In this document: positions 10,223-20,100 of the stretch, in pieces
Layout: each line of letters starts with the position of its first letter
How positions within the stretch are numbered: the first letter of the stretch is position 1
Assembly (NCBI GenBank): GCA_014055465.1
Contig: WIAF01000002.1
Coordinates: forward strand, 372,001-436,000
From: Nitrospira sp. CR1.1
GTDB taxonomy: Bacteria; Nitrospirota; Nitrospiria; Nitrospirales; Nitrospiraceae
Reading direction: 5' to 3'
Length of the DNA: 64,000 bases
Notes under the pieces: model-generated
Database searches by the model: none
Seen by the model: the letters and a program-made list of their open reading frames with translations, nothing else
Told to the model about the DNA's origin: nothing
Made by a program: the position numbers and the translations under genes

Positions 10223-11112
10223 CAGCCCAGCTCGGCTTTCGTGAGAATTTCCGGCAACCGTTCCGTGGATTTGATGGCCATGATGTGGACTCCGTCGCAG
10301 TAGGGACGTACCGCCTTGATCGTCCGCACCGCAATCTCTACGCCCGCATCAAGCGCGCGCTTATCACCGGCGGCACGCATTTCGTCGATCATGTCCTGGG
10401 GCACACACACGCCGGGGATATTGGCGTTCATGAATTCGGCCATTTTGGCATTGCGCAGCAGCAGAATGCCCGCAAGCACCTTCACCTTGAACGGACGCAC
10501 CGCCTCCATGAACGTCTTGAACTGTTCCGGCTGATAAATCGCCTGAGTCTGGAAAAACTGCGCGCCCGCGCGCACCTTTACCTCAAACTTCACCAGCATC
10601 GGCCCCAGCGGATCCGCTTCCGGCGTGACGGCGCCGCCGATCGTGAAGTCGGTGGATCCGTCGAGCTTGTTGCCCGCATAGTCCTTGCCATTGTTCAATC
10701 CGGTCACCAATTGCATGACTTGCACGGAATCCAGGTCGTACACCGGTTTGGCATCCTTATGGTCTCCTACGGTGGGATAGTCCCCGGTCAGACAGAGAAT
10801 GTTCCGGATGCCCAGCATATGTGCGCCCATGAGGTCCGACTGCATGGCGATGCGGTTGCGATCGCGACAGGTCAACTGCATGACCGGATCATGACCCAGT
10901 TCATACAAGACCCGGCACACCGGCAGAGACCCGGCCCGCACGATCGCCGCGGTATTGTCCGTGACATTGACCCCATGCACGCGGCCGACCAGCGACTTTG
11001 CGCTCTCGACCACATGGGTCAAGTTCGTACCCTTCGGCGGGTTATACTCCACCGTCACGGCAAACTGCCCCTGCGCCAGCACATCCTTGAGTCGCCGCGG
11101 CTCCCGGCTCAT
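10222..11112 (-). CDS. metF: Methylenetetrahydrofolate reductase family protein
   Basis: A 296-residue MTHFR-fold flavoprotein, expected to reduce 5,10-methylene-THF to 5-methyl-THF. The N-terminal VTVEYNPPKG (usually F/VE in MetF), the HGVNVTDN loop, NILCLTGDYP and the QTQAIYQPEQF segment fit the family. The AGGAGA site five bases before the ATG supports the start. The sequence is of the shorter MetF type also seen in organisms that use it within a reductive C1 pathway, where partners can differ from the NADH-dependent E. coli enzyme. The electron donor here is not evident. It is coupled to panB downstream and separated from folD by a 144-bp spacer containing a strong hairpin. Confidence 0.85.
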   Translation of the reverse strand: MSREPRRLKDVLAQGQFAVTVEYNPPKGTNLTHVVESAKSLVGRVHGVNVTDNTAAIVRAGSLPVCRVLYELGHDPVMQLTCRDRNRIAMQSDLMGAHMLGIRNILCLTGDYPTVGDHKDAKPVYDLDSVQVMQLVTGLNNGKDYAGNKLDGSTDFTIGGAVTPEADPLGPMLVKFEVKVRAGAQFFQTQAIYQPEQFKTFMEAVRPFKVKVLAGILLLRNAKMAEFMNANIPGVCVPQDMIDEMRAAGDKRALDAGVEIAVRTIKAVRPYCDGVHIMAIKSTERLPEILTKAELG

Positions 11113-11185
11113 ACGAGTCTCCTATTTCTGTCCATCCTCTCCCACCCCCTATGAATTGCAGCGGTCAGGCGGCGTGCTCCTGACT

Positions 11186-11227
11186 GCGCGCGTCCAACGA
11201 GGGCCTTCGGAGGCCGCGCGTTGCGCG
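11186..11227. repeat. Structured intergenic hairpin between folD and metF
   Basis: An imperfect GC-rich inverted repeat of about 42 bp with the tight core GGCCT-TCGG-AGGCC and outer arms containing CAACG and CGTTG. No T-run follows. It could be a REP-like repeat, an mRNA-processing or partial termination site separating folD from metF-panB. Genome copy number is unknown. Confidence 0.45.
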
Positions 11228-11256
11228 AGCAACAGGAGGATGCCGCTTGGCCGCTG

Positions 11257-12117
11257 TTACTTCATCCCTGCCATTCTCTTAGCAGATTCAACGGTATTGT
11301 CGAGTAACATCGCAATCGTCATCGGCCCCACGCCACCCGGCACCGGGCTGATCCATCCGGCTTTCTGGCTGACCGGTTCATAATCCACATCGCCGCAGAG
11401 CTTCCCGTCAGTCCACCGATTGGTGCCGACATCGATGACCACCGCACCCTCTCGAACCATATCTGCCGTTACGAACTTCGCCTTTCCGATCGCCACCAAC
11501 AGCAACTCGGCCTCTCGACAAACCGCCGCAAGATCCTTGGTCTTGGAATGGCAGATCGTGACGGTCGCGTTTCGCTGCAACAGCATGAGCGCCAACGGCT
11601 TCCCCACAATATTGCTGCGCCCCAACACCACTGCGCGTTTGCCTTCAATACCGACGCCCGTGGACTCGATCATCTTGATCACGCCCTTCGGCGTACAGGC
11701 TTCAACTACCGGATTCCCCTCGACCAACCGGCCGAAATTGTATGGGTGGAACCCATCCGCATCCTTGACCGGCGACACCGCTTCCAGCACCACCCGGCTC
11801 TCGATGTGCTTGGGCAGCGGCAACTGCACCAGAATTCCATGAACCTTGGGATCCGCATTCTTCTTCTCGATTAACGCCAACAAATCCGCCTGCGTGGTCG
11901 TGGCAGGCAGTTTATAATCGTCGATATAAATGCCCGCCGCATCGCAGGCCTTCTGCTTGCTCTTCACATACTGGTGCGATGCAGGATCGTCACCCACGAG
12001 GATCGTGGCCAGGCCCGGCTTCACCCCGGTCTTTGCCAGGACCGCCGCCGATTCAACCGCCAGCCGGTCACGCACCTGCTGTGCCAATGCTTTCCCATCG
12101 ATAATTCGTGCCGCCAC
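11257..12117 (-). CDS. folD: Bifunctional methylene-THF dehydrogenase / methenyl-THF cyclohydrolase
   Basis: Interconverts methylene-, methenyl- and 10-formyl-THF in the cytoplasm. With 286 residues from the GTG at 12117 it has family length and signatures: YVKSKQKACDAAGI (catalytic Lys and Tyr), LVQLPLPKHI, the GRSNIVGKP nucleotide loop and the C-terminal PVPGGVGPMT. The GTG is preferred over upstream in-frame starts because AGGGAGGA lies just before it and because the probable promoter -10 (12158-12163) would fall inside a longer reading. It opens the one-carbon group folD, metF, panB. Confidence 0.95.
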   Translation of the reverse strand: MAARIIDGKALAQQVRDRLAVESAAVLAKTGVKPGLATILVGDDPASHQYVKSKQKACDAAGIYIDDYKLPATTTQADLLALIEKKNADPKVHGILVQLPLPKHIESRVVLEAVSPVKDADGFHPYNFGRLVEGNPVVEACTPKGVIKMIESTGVGIEGKRAVVLGRSNIVGKPLALMLLQRNATVTICHSKTKDLAAVCREAELLLVAIGKAKFVTADMVREGAVVIDVGTNRWTDGKLCGDVDYEPVSQKAGWISPVPGGVGPMTIAMLLDNTVESAKRMAGMK

Positions 12118-12157
12118 AATATCCTCCCTGGCCTGAATAGAAGCGAAAAGTGAGGGC

Positions 12158-12187
12158 ACCATAGCAGGCAATTTTTCAACAAGTCAA
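12158..12187 (-). promoter_or_regulatory. Sigma-70-type promoter of folD
   Basis: On the minus strand, -35 TTGACT, 18-bp spacer, -10 TATGGT; predicted start about 35 nt before the folD GTG. It helps fix the folD start. Confidence 0.6.
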
Positions 12188-12307
12188 CGCTGGAGGCGGC
12201 GAGACACTTGACGGAAGCCCCCGCCCCAACAGGGTCCTCGCGGGGTCATCAGGCCGCTTGTCCTGCCAGCCTCCCCGCCGCATTTCATTCGCGATTCCTC
12301 AGCTTCC

Positions 12308-12337
12308 TTGACAGTCTCCGAGACCCTTGGCTACGAT
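12308..12337 (+). promoter_or_regulatory. Sigma-70-type promoter of the NHL-propeller gene
   Basis: -35 TTGACA (consensus), 18-bp spacer, -10 TACGAT. Transcription would begin near 12344, which excludes the far upstream TTG at 12208 as translation start and favours the ATGs at 12370 or 12379. Confidence 0.6.
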
Positions 12338-12369
12338 GCACCAGGACAATCTGTGCGACATCTTCGTTG

Positions 12370-13401
12370 ATGATTCCCATGACCATCTTTTCCGTCTTCC
12401 CCGAACGGCCGAGACGCCGTCACAATCGTGGACTGGCTCTTGCGGGCACCATGGGACTGTTGCTCGCCTCCTCCTGGGCCTGGGCCCTGCAAGTGAGCGG
12501 ATTAGAATCGCCGCACAGCTTCCTGGCCGACCCTCCATCGAGGTCCTATTTCATTTCGAACATCAACGGGGACACCAACGCCCTGGATAACAACGGGTTC
12601 ATTACCAAGCTGAGCGACGACGGCCGCATTACGGCCTTCAAGTTCATCGAAGGCGGCCGAGGGGATGTCACGCTCCATGCGCCCAAAGGCATGGCCATCG
12701 TCGATCAAGTCTTGTACGTCACGGATGTCGACACCCTGCGCGCCTTCGACAAAAACACGGGAAAACCTCTCGCCACAGTCGTGCTCCCCCGGCCCGCCAA
12801 CGGCAAGGCCGCTCAATCGCTCGTGGACGTGGCTGCCGATGGGCACGGGCATCTGTATCTTGCCGATCAGGGGGGCAATGCGATCTATCGCGTGGATCTG
12901 ACTCAGCCGTTGACCCTGTCTCTCTATGTTTCAGGGGTCCACTTAGCCGGCCCGTCAGGAGTTGCGGTCCATCCCAAAACCGGACATATCGTCGTGGTGA
13001 GTTATGATTCCGGAAAAATCTTCGATATAACTCCGGAAGGCACCCTCACCGAACTGGCCTCCAACGGATTCTTTACCGGGCGATTCCAAAACCTCAGCGG
13101 CGTCGATTTCGACCGGTGGGGCAGCATGTATGTCTCGGACCTGACGAAGGGGAAAATCTGGCGGATGCTGCCGAACAATAAATTTCAAGTCATCGCGGAA
13201 TATCTGCCTGGGCCATCGGATCTTGGCATCGACCGCGTGAATCACCTGATTCTCGTCCCCTACCAGGACTCGAATGCGGCCGAAGTCAACGGCCTGGAAT
13301 CTCCCACCGTGACGTCGGGCGACCGCGCGAAACGCACGCTGGCCGACTACGGGTTCATTGAGCCGAAAAAGTCTGAGAAAGAAGGAGCCTCCCGCAAATG
13401 A
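12370..13401 (+). CDS. Secreted NHL/SMP-30-like beta-propeller protein
   Basis: About 343 residues: an N-terminal signal peptide after an Arg-rich stretch (core LALAGTMGLLLASSWAWA), then repeated propeller blades with motifs such as LYVTDVDTLRAFD, LYLADQGGNAIYRVD, VAVHPKTGHIVVVSYDSGKI and MYVSDLTKGKIWRM. These resemble NHL/SMP-30/gluconolactonase-like six-bladed propellers. A catalytic function cannot be claimed because the metal ligands of gluconolactonases are not obvious. ATGs at 12370 and 12379 are both possible; neither has a good Shine-Dalgarno site. The stop overlaps the next gene as ATGA, so the pair is co-translated. The C-terminus is charged (KKSEKEGASRK). Confidence 0.7.
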   Translation: MIPMTIFSVFPERPRRRHNRGLALAGTMGLLLASSWAWALQVSGLESPHSFLADPPSRSYFISNINGDTNALDNNGFITKLSDDGRITAFKFIEGGRGDVTLHAPKGMAIVDQVLYVTDVDTLRAFDKNTGKPLATVVLPRPANGKAAQSLVDVAADGHGHLYLADQGGNAIYRVDLTQPLTLSLYVSGVHLAGPSGVAVHPKTGHIVVVSYDSGKIFDITPEGTLTELASNGFFTGRFQNLSGVDFDRWGSMYVSDLTKGKIWRMLPNNKFQVIAEYLPGPSDLGIDRVNHLILVPYQDSNAAEVNGLESPTVTSGDRAKRTLADYGFIEPKKSEKEGASRK

Positions 13402-14099
13402 GCCAATGTGTCTATTGCACGCAGCGCAAAGGGAAACGCTCCTGTCCCGCCCTCACCGGCCTGATCTGCAGCCAATGCTGCGGAGAACACCGCCTGGCAC
13501 GTATTTCCTGCCCGCCTGACTGCGAGTATCTCGATACCGGAAGCGACTATCAACAGAAACGGCTGGGCGAACAGTTTGCCCCGGTCCGGCGTGAACTTTA
13601 CCGCCAGCTCAGCGTGGCGGGAGGCGAGAAAGCGGCGGCGTTGTTCAACCTGATCGAAGTCGTCACGTTCGGCTATTTCCATGACCGGCGGGACGGGCAG
13701 GATGCCGAAGTCTTTGCGGCCATCCAAGCATTGCGCCGTACCCTCAGCCCTCTCCACGTACCGGCCGCTCCGATGCCGGTCTTTGCCGAACGGCTCAAGA
13801 AAGAATATGACACGTTCGTGAAGCAGCAGCCCCAGCAGATTGCCGACGCCGGCACGGCCCCCGAAATTCTCGATCGCGCATTGGCGATCCTGACGGAATT
13901 TTCCGGACAGGGCTTCCAATCACGCCGCTTTCTCCTCGGCATGATCGGCTATGTGAAAACATTCCACCCCGAGATTGCAGAACACCTGACCAAGCAGCAT
14001 GAAGCCGGCCGAATTGTGCTGCCCGGCCAACTGACTCCACCGCCCCAGGAACCGCCACCCCATGTCCATGGCCCCGAGTGCCATCATCACCACCACTGA
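13398..14099 (+). CDS. Zinc-ribbon protein with natural C-terminal polyhistidine tail
   Basis: A 233-residue cytoplasmic protein. The N-terminal 45 residues hold eight cysteines (CVYC, C, CSQCC, C, C) and a conserved GLICSQCCGEHR block that looks like a zinc-binding ribbon. The middle is helical with no family I can name. The C-terminus is Pro-rich and ends HVHGPECHHHHH, a genuine genomic His tail likely to bind Ni, Zn or Cu. It is translationally coupled (ATGA) to the secreted propeller gene upstream. Proteins with this N-terminal pattern occur in several environmental phyla as uncharacterised proteins. Metal handling or storage is a reasonable guess but not shown. Confidence 0.65.
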   Translation: MSQCVYCTQRKGKRSCPALTGLICSQCCGEHRLARISCPPDCEYLDTGSDYQQKRLGEQFAPVRRELYRQLSVAGGEKAAALFNLIEVVTFGYFHDRRDGQDAEVFAAIQALRRTLSPLHVPAAPMPVFAERLKKEYDTFVKQQPQQIADAGTAPEILDRALAILTEFSGQGFQSRRFLLGMIGYVKTFHPEIAEHLTKQHEAGRIVLPGQLTPPPQEPPPHVHGPECHHHHH

Positions 14100-14291
14100 G
14101 CACCCCCCGCTGCGCACAACAACGAGAGAGTTCCAATCCCCCGTTCACCAGACTGTCTACCGTTAGGTTTCGTTTTTCTCTTCAGCCGTTTTCTCTTTAG
14201 TTACCCCGCATTTCTGCCGATACAGGCGGGTCAGAACTTACACCTTCGTAAGAAGGCCATCAGGACCGCAGGCGTAACTCGTTGAAAATCT
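14100..14291 (+). other. Intergenic leader before the second kinase array
   Basis: 192 bp without a gene. It is pyrimidine-rich in the middle and then holds a small hairpin CCTTC-GTAA-GAAGG (14243-14256) with a GNRA-type loop, 35 nt before the kinase start. I could not match it to a known riboswitch (the GEMM core is absent) and see no clear -35/-10 pair. Confidence 0.4.
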
Positions 14292-16028
14292 ATGTACTCT
14301 TTTCTCAGTAATCTCTCAGCTGCTTTGCCCAAGGGAGATGCGCTGGACGCGTCGGCCTGGGCCGTCCGTCACCGGGGGATTCTGTACATCCTCTGGTTGC
14401 ACGTACTGGGTGTTCCCCTGTACGGCGCCTATATGGGCGCAGGGCGTGGCCTCTATCTCGGTGGTGGAGCCCTCCTTGGAGCCATCGCCATCGCCGCGCA
14501 ACTTCCCGCCATTAGCCGGCGGCTTCAAGGCGCCATTGCAACCTATGGGTTACTGACGGCCTCGGCGCTTCTGGTGCATCTCTCCGAAGGACGAATCGAA
14601 CTGCACTTTCATTTCTTCGTCATGATGTCCGTGATCGTGCTGTACCAGGATTGGCTCCCGTTTCTGGTTGGACTGCAGTTCATCGTCATCGATCACGGGA
14701 TCATAGGCACCCTGATGCCCCGCATGGTGTACGTCCATGCCGAAGGGCAGGCGCACCCATGGACCTGGGCACTGGTTCACGGCAGCTTCATTCTGGCTCA
14801 ATGCGCGGCCCTGCTCTATTTTTGGCGAGTGAATGAGCTTGCCCGCGAGGAAGCTCTGCAGAGTGAGACCCGCACCCGGATGATCATCGAAACTGCTCTT
14901 GACGCCGTGGTCACAACGGACGCCTCGGGAGTCATCACCGACTGGAACACCCAGGCGGAATTCATGTTTGATGTTCCCCGCACCGAGGCTATCGGAAAAC
15001 CCCTGACAACCTATCTCTCCACTGCCCATTCTACATCCGCGGCCGATGCCGGAGGGGTGCTCCCAGGACTCGTCCCCGGAGCCATTCTCAACCGCCGCGT
15101 GGAGAGTGTCGGCCGGTCGGGGTCCGGCGCGGAGTTTCCTGTCGAAATCGCCACAAGCTGCCTGGCCATCGGGAGGACCCAGCAGTTCACCACCTTCATT
15201 CAGAACATTTCCGAACGCAAGCAGCAGGAGGAAGCCCTTCGCCGGGCAAAAGACGCCGCCGAAGCGGCCAGTCAGGCCAAGTCCCAATTTCTGGCCAACA
15301 TGAGTCACGAAATCAGAACCCCGATGAACGGTGTGCTCGGCATGACGGAGTTATTGCTTACGACCCCGCTCAACGAGAGACAACGGCGATATGCCCACAC
15401 CGCGCACACGTCCGGAACCAACCTCCTGCACCTCATCAACGACATCCTGGATTTCTCGAAGATCGAAGCCGGCCGCTTAGTCCTGGAACACATCCCCTAT
15501 GACCTGCGGCAGCTCCTGACGGAAACCTCAACGCTCTTTCACGAACAGGCGGTGAAAAAAGGGCTGACGCTCACCCTGACCATTGCGCCAGACATCCCCG
15601 TCACCTTCTACGGAGACCCGCACCGACTCCGTCAGATCCTGACGAACCTCATCAGCAATGCCCTCAAATTCACGACGACCGGGCGTATTGCCATTTCAGC
15701 AGCCATGGATGACGGCCACTCGGAACATGTGCGCATCGACGTGTCCGATACAGGGATCGGCATTCCGCGCGACGCGCAGGATCGAATCTTCGACTCCTTT
15801 TCGCAGGCCGACGGGTCAACCACGAGAAAATACGGCGGGACCGGGCTTGGCCTGGCTATCGTGAAGCAATTAGTCGGCATGATGGGCGGCCACCTGGGGC
15901 TCTCCAGTGTGCCCGGGGAGGGCTCCACCTTCTGGTTTACGATCTCCGCGTGTGCCACCACATCACGAGTCACGGCCTCGGACCAAGCCACCCCATCCAC
16001 GGAGACGCTGCAGCACCCACACTGTTAA
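14292..16028 (+). CDS. Membrane-bound PAS sensor histidine kinase
   Basis: A 578-residue sensor kinase. The first ~180 residues contain about six membrane segments, including a His-rich turn (ELHFHFFVMM) followed by YQDWLPF. This membrane module recurs in bacterial kinases and diguanylate cyclases and may bind metal or heme, but that is unproven. A PAS domain (about 190-315) leads to HisKA with phospho-His H339 and HATPase_c (DTGIGIP, GGTGLGL). Unlike its neighbours it has no receiver or HPt, so it presumably phosphorylates one of the partners downstream. It starts a four-gene array with a FIST protein and two more kinases; 15 bp separate it from the FIST gene. Confidence 0.88.
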   Translation: MYSFLSNLSAALPKGDALDASAWAVRHRGILYILWLHVLGVPLYGAYMGAGRGLYLGGGALLGAIAIAAQLPAISRRLQGAIATYGLLTASALLVHLSEGRIELHFHFFVMMSVIVLYQDWLPFLVGLQFIVIDHGIIGTLMPRMVYVHAEGQAHPWTWALVHGSFILAQCAALLYFWRVNELAREEALQSETRTRMIIETALDAVVTTDASGVITDWNTQAEFMFDVPRTEAIGKPLTTYLSTAHSTSAADAGGVLPGLVPGAILNRRVESVGRSGSGAEFPVEIATSCLAIGRTQQFTTFIQNISERKQQEEALRRAKDAAEAASQAKSQFLANMSHEIRTPMNGVLGMTELLLTTPLNERQRRYAHTAHTSGTNLLHLINDILDFSKIEAGRLVLEHIPYDLRQLLTETSTLFHEQAVKKGLTLTLTIAPDIPVTFYGDPHRLRQILTNLISNALKFTTTGRIAISAAMDDGHSEHVRIDVSDTGIGIPRDAQDRIFDSFSQADGSTTRKYGGTGLGLAIVKQLVGMMGGHLGLSSVPGEGSTFWFTISACATTSRVTASDQATPSTETLQHPHC

Positions 16029-16043
16029 CAAGGAGACGACCCC

Positions 16044-17192
16044 ATGCAAGTCGCGACCACCTGTCTCAAAACCGGCCCCTCCGGAATTCCTGCTGAACTG
16101 GCCGCCCTCGACTCGGAGACCAGCCTCCTGTTGTTGTTCGGAGGCTCACGCTTGATTGACCGTCAGGACCTCATCCAGCAGGTGATGAACGCCTGCCCTC
16201 GAAGTCACGTGATGGGCTGCTCCACGGCCGGAGAAATTCATGGCTGTGAAATCTCGGATGACAGCCTCGTCGTTGCTGTGGTGCGCTTCGAGAAGACGCC
16301 TCTCCTCACCACCTGCGCGGCGGTTCACTCCCCTAAAGACTCATACGCTGCAGGACGCGCCATTGCCGCCCGCCTTCAACAGCCGGAGCTTCGAGGTCTG
16401 CTCGTGCTGTCTGACGGATTGAATGTCAACGGCAGCGAGCTTGTGAAGGGACTGAACGACACATTGGGAGGCGCCGTCGTCGTGACCGGCGGTCTGGCCG
16501 GCGACGGCACCGACTTCAAGCGAACATGGGTCATAAAAGACCGTGCGCCTCAAAGCGGTTATGTGACCGCCATTGGCTTCTATGGCAGCCATGTCCGGTT
16601 GGGCCACGGCTCAAAGGGAGGATGGGATAAGTTCGGTCCTGAGCGCCGGGTGACCAAATCCGACGGGAACATTCTGTACGAACTGGATGGGCGCCCGGCG
16701 CTGCAACTCTACAAAGAGTATCTCGGTGACCGCGCCGCCGGGCTCCCGGCCACAGGCCTGCTCTTCCCTCTCGCGATCAGAGGCTCGAACACCGACGGGA
16801 AAGTCCTGGTTCGCACCATCCTGGCTGTCGATGAAGCCGCTCAATCCATGACCTTCGCGGGCGATCTTCCGGAGGGCGTTCTCGCTCAATTGATGCGCGC
16901 CAACTTTGACCGCTTGATTCAAGGCGCCTCCGAAGCGGCAACCCTGACCCTCAAGGATCCGGCACGTGCAGCCAGCCCCTCTCCCACGCTCTCGATCGCC
17001 ATCAGTTGTGTCGGGCGACGCTTGGTCCTCGGAGAACGAACGGAAGAAGAGATTGAAGCGACATTGGACATTCTGCCGGACGGCAGCCGCCAAGTCGGCT
17101 TTTATTCATATGGGGAAATCTCTCCCTATGACAGCGGAGCCTGCGATCTCCACAACCAAACCATGACGTTGACGACGATTACCGAATTCTAA
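16044..17192 (+). CDS. FIST-domain ligand-sensing protein
   Basis: A 382-residue protein with FIST_N (about 25-215; MGCSTAGEI, VLSDGLNVNG, GGLAGDG, VTAIGFYG) and FIST_C (about 220-365; PALQLYKEYLG, FPLAI, VGRRLVLGERTEEE, GFYSYGEISP). FIST domains are predicted to sense small ligands such as amino acids and are commonly encoded with kinases and chemotaxis proteins. There is no signal peptide, so it acts in the cytoplasm. AAGGAG lies about 10 nt before the ATG. It sits between a membrane kinase and a large hybrid kinase, 5 bp before the latter, and is probably an input component for them. Confidence 0.88.
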   Translation: MQVATTCLKTGPSGIPAELAALDSETSLLLLFGGSRLIDRQDLIQQVMNACPRSHVMGCSTAGEIHGCEISDDSLVVAVVRFEKTPLLTTCAAVHSPKDSYAAGRAIAARLQQPELRGLLVLSDGLNVNGSELVKGLNDTLGGAVVVTGGLAGDGTDFKRTWVIKDRAPQSGYVTAIGFYGSHVRLGHGSKGGWDKFGPERRVTKSDGNILYELDGRPALQLYKEYLGDRAAGLPATGLLFPLAIRGSNTDGKVLVRTILAVDEAAQSMTFAGDLPEGVLAQLMRANFDRLIQGASEAATLTLKDPARAASPSPTLSIAISCVGRRLVLGERTEEEIEATLDILPDGSRQVGFYSYGEISPYDSGACDLHNQTMTLTTITEF

Positions 17193-17197
17193 TTTCT

Positions 17198-20100
17198 ATG
17201 CATCCGCTGCTTACACGACAACTCAAGCGATTGGGATTGGAACACGGTGCAGCGCCCACCTCGCTCGAGGCCTGGCAGCAATTGCTTGAACGGGTCAGCC
17301 GGAGCTACCTTGAATCCGATCAGGGGCGAGAACTGCTCGAACGCTCGATCGCGCTCTCCGCAAGAGAGATGCAGGACCTGAACGAGCAGCTACGCCGCAC
17401 CTCCGAGAGTCAGTTGGCCGAGGAACGGGACAAACTTCACACCGTACTTTGTTCCATGGGCGACGGGCTCTGCGTCGTGGATCGGAACTGGGACATTGTG
17501 TTGCTCAATCCTGAAGGGCAGCGCTTGTGGGGGCTGACCGAAGCAGAGGTCGCGGGACGACGCCTGGGGGAGATGATTTCCCTCTCGTACGGCACAAATC
17601 TCACCGCGCCGGTCTTCACCCAGGTGCTGCTGGATGACACGGCTCAGGGGCACTCGTTCAGGACCGACGACGGCCTTCTCACCTCGATCACCGGCCGTTC
17701 GTTTCCCGTGTCCTGCGTGTTAGCTCCCATTGAGCGCGACAACCATGCCGCCGGGGCCGTGCTGGTCTTTCGGGACATTACGGAGCGCAAGCAGGCGGAG
17801 GATGTTCGTCGCTATACGGAAAATTTATTGCGGCAACATCAGGCCGCTCTCTTGGGCCTGACAAGCAACAGCATCATTCAAAGCGGTGTTCTGGAACCGG
17901 CCTTGAGGGAAATTACCCGCGTCACAGCCTCGACGCTTGGAGTGCGCCGGTCCAGCATCTGGCTTCTGCGCGAGGATCACAGCGCCATCACCTGCAAAGA
18001 ACTCTACGACGCGTCCACCAACAGCCATTCCTCCGGCATGGAACTCCTCGCGACACAATTCCCGAACTATTTCCGGGAACTCCTCACGGAACGCGTCATT
18101 GATGCATCCGACGCGCGGACCGATCCTCGCACCTCCGAGTTCACCCACACCTACCTGACCCCGCTGGGGATCGGCGCCATGCTCGATATTCCGATTCGCT
18201 TCAAGGGGAAACTGGTTGGGGTGCTCTGCAGTGAACATGTGGGGCCGCCGCGCTCGTGGATGCTCGAGGAGCAACAATTCAGTTATGCGATCGCCTCGTT
18301 AGTATCTTTGGCCCTGGAAGCGGTCGAGCGGCTCCACGCCGAAGGAGCGCTGCGCAAGAGCGAGGGACGGACCAGATTGATTATTGATACTGCGCTCAGC
18401 GCAGTGATCAGCGTGGACGAGCAGGGACGCATTATCGGATGGAATGCTCAGGCGGAGCAGACATTCGGGTGGACGCGCCAGGAAGCCATCGGCCGGACGA
18501 TGGCGGACACCATCATTCCACAGGCTCAACGCGAAGCCCATCGACGAGGGTTTGAGCGGTTCATCAAGACCGGTGACGGGCCTATTTTGAACAAACGGAT
18601 CGAGATCACCGCCCTGCGCCGCGACGGCACAGAGTTTCCAATTGAGTTGGCCATCACCCCGCTCCGCCTGGAAAATGCGTATACGTTCACGGCCTTCGTC
18701 GTGGATATTTCAGAACGCAAGCAGGCGGAAGAAGCTTTGCGCACTAGCGAAGCCCGTCTCCTGATGACGGTGCAGGGATCTCACATCGGAATCTGGGATT
18801 GGAACCTCACGACCGGTTCGGTCTATTTCTCCCCGCAATGGAAAAGCCACCTCGGCCATGACGAGGCCACACTGTCCAATACATTCGAAGAATGGCGCTC
18901 CCGCATTCATCCGGAAGACCAGCCGCTGGTCCATACGACCATACAATCCTGTCTGGACGGCGACCACTCCCAGTTTGAGCTCGAACATCGGCTGCAGCAT
19001 CGGGATGGATCGTACCGCTGGATCCTCTCCCGCGGCAGCCTCATCCGGGACGAGTACGGCGTGGCCGCGCGGATGGTCGGCATCCATATCGATACCACCG
19101 ACCGCAAACGCACCGAGGAGGAACTCCGTGCGGCAAAGGAAGCCGCCGAAGCGGCCAGCAAGGCAAAGAGCGAGTTCCTCGCCAATATGAGCCACGAAAT
19201 CCGCACCCCCATGAATGGCGTGCTGGGAACGACCGAGCTCTTGCTCAACAGCCCCCTGACGGACAAGCAGCGGCACCTCGCTTCAACCGTACACCGGTCG
19301 GGGAGGACCCTGCTCGCCATCATTAACGACATTCTTGATTTCTCAAAAATCGAAGCGGGCAAACTGGATTTGGAATGTGTCGGATTCGACTTGTCGCAAC
19401 TGTTGGACGAATCCCTCGAGCTATTCATGGAGGCCGGCCGCCGGAAACACCTTCTCCTGACTCAACAGATCGACGAAAAGGTCCCACGCTACTTGAAGGG
19501 CGATCCGGTCAGATTCCGTCAAATCCTCATGAATCTTTTGAGCAATGCCATGAAATTCACCGAAACCGGAGAGATTTCGCTGACTGCCGGCTATGTGAGC
19601 GGTACAGCTACCCATGCGCAGCTCCGCATTTCGGTCACCGACACCGGCATCGGCATTCCGCCCGCGGCAAAATTACGTATTTTTGATGCCTTTGCGCAAG
19701 CCGATGGTTCAACCACCAGACGGTATGGCGGGACAGGACTCGGGCTGTCGATCGCTAGGCGATTGGTGGAGCTCATGGGCGGAACCATCACCGTTGAAAG
19801 TGAGCCCGGACGCGGCTCCACGTTTTCGTTTACGGCGCGATTCGAACTGCAACCGCTTGGCGCGGGAACGGAAACGGGCCTAACGTCGTATCCGCAATTT
19901 CCAAAACCGCATGTCACCCTCGAACCTGGCTACGGGCCGCCCTATGCGTGCCCGTCAGCCACCGGACCGGAGGCCAAGGAAGCGGGACATCGTGCGGCCC
20001 GGATTCTTGTGGCTGAAGATAGCCCGGTCAATCGCGAGGTCGCAGTGGGAATGTTGGAAATCCTCGGCTATGAGGTCGAGATGGCAGAAAACGGCCGGCA

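Noticed and set aside
14221-14291. Possible cyclic-di-GMP (GEMM) riboswitch before the membrane kinase
   Set aside because: A GNRA-type hairpin is present, but the conserved GEMM core sequences are absent.
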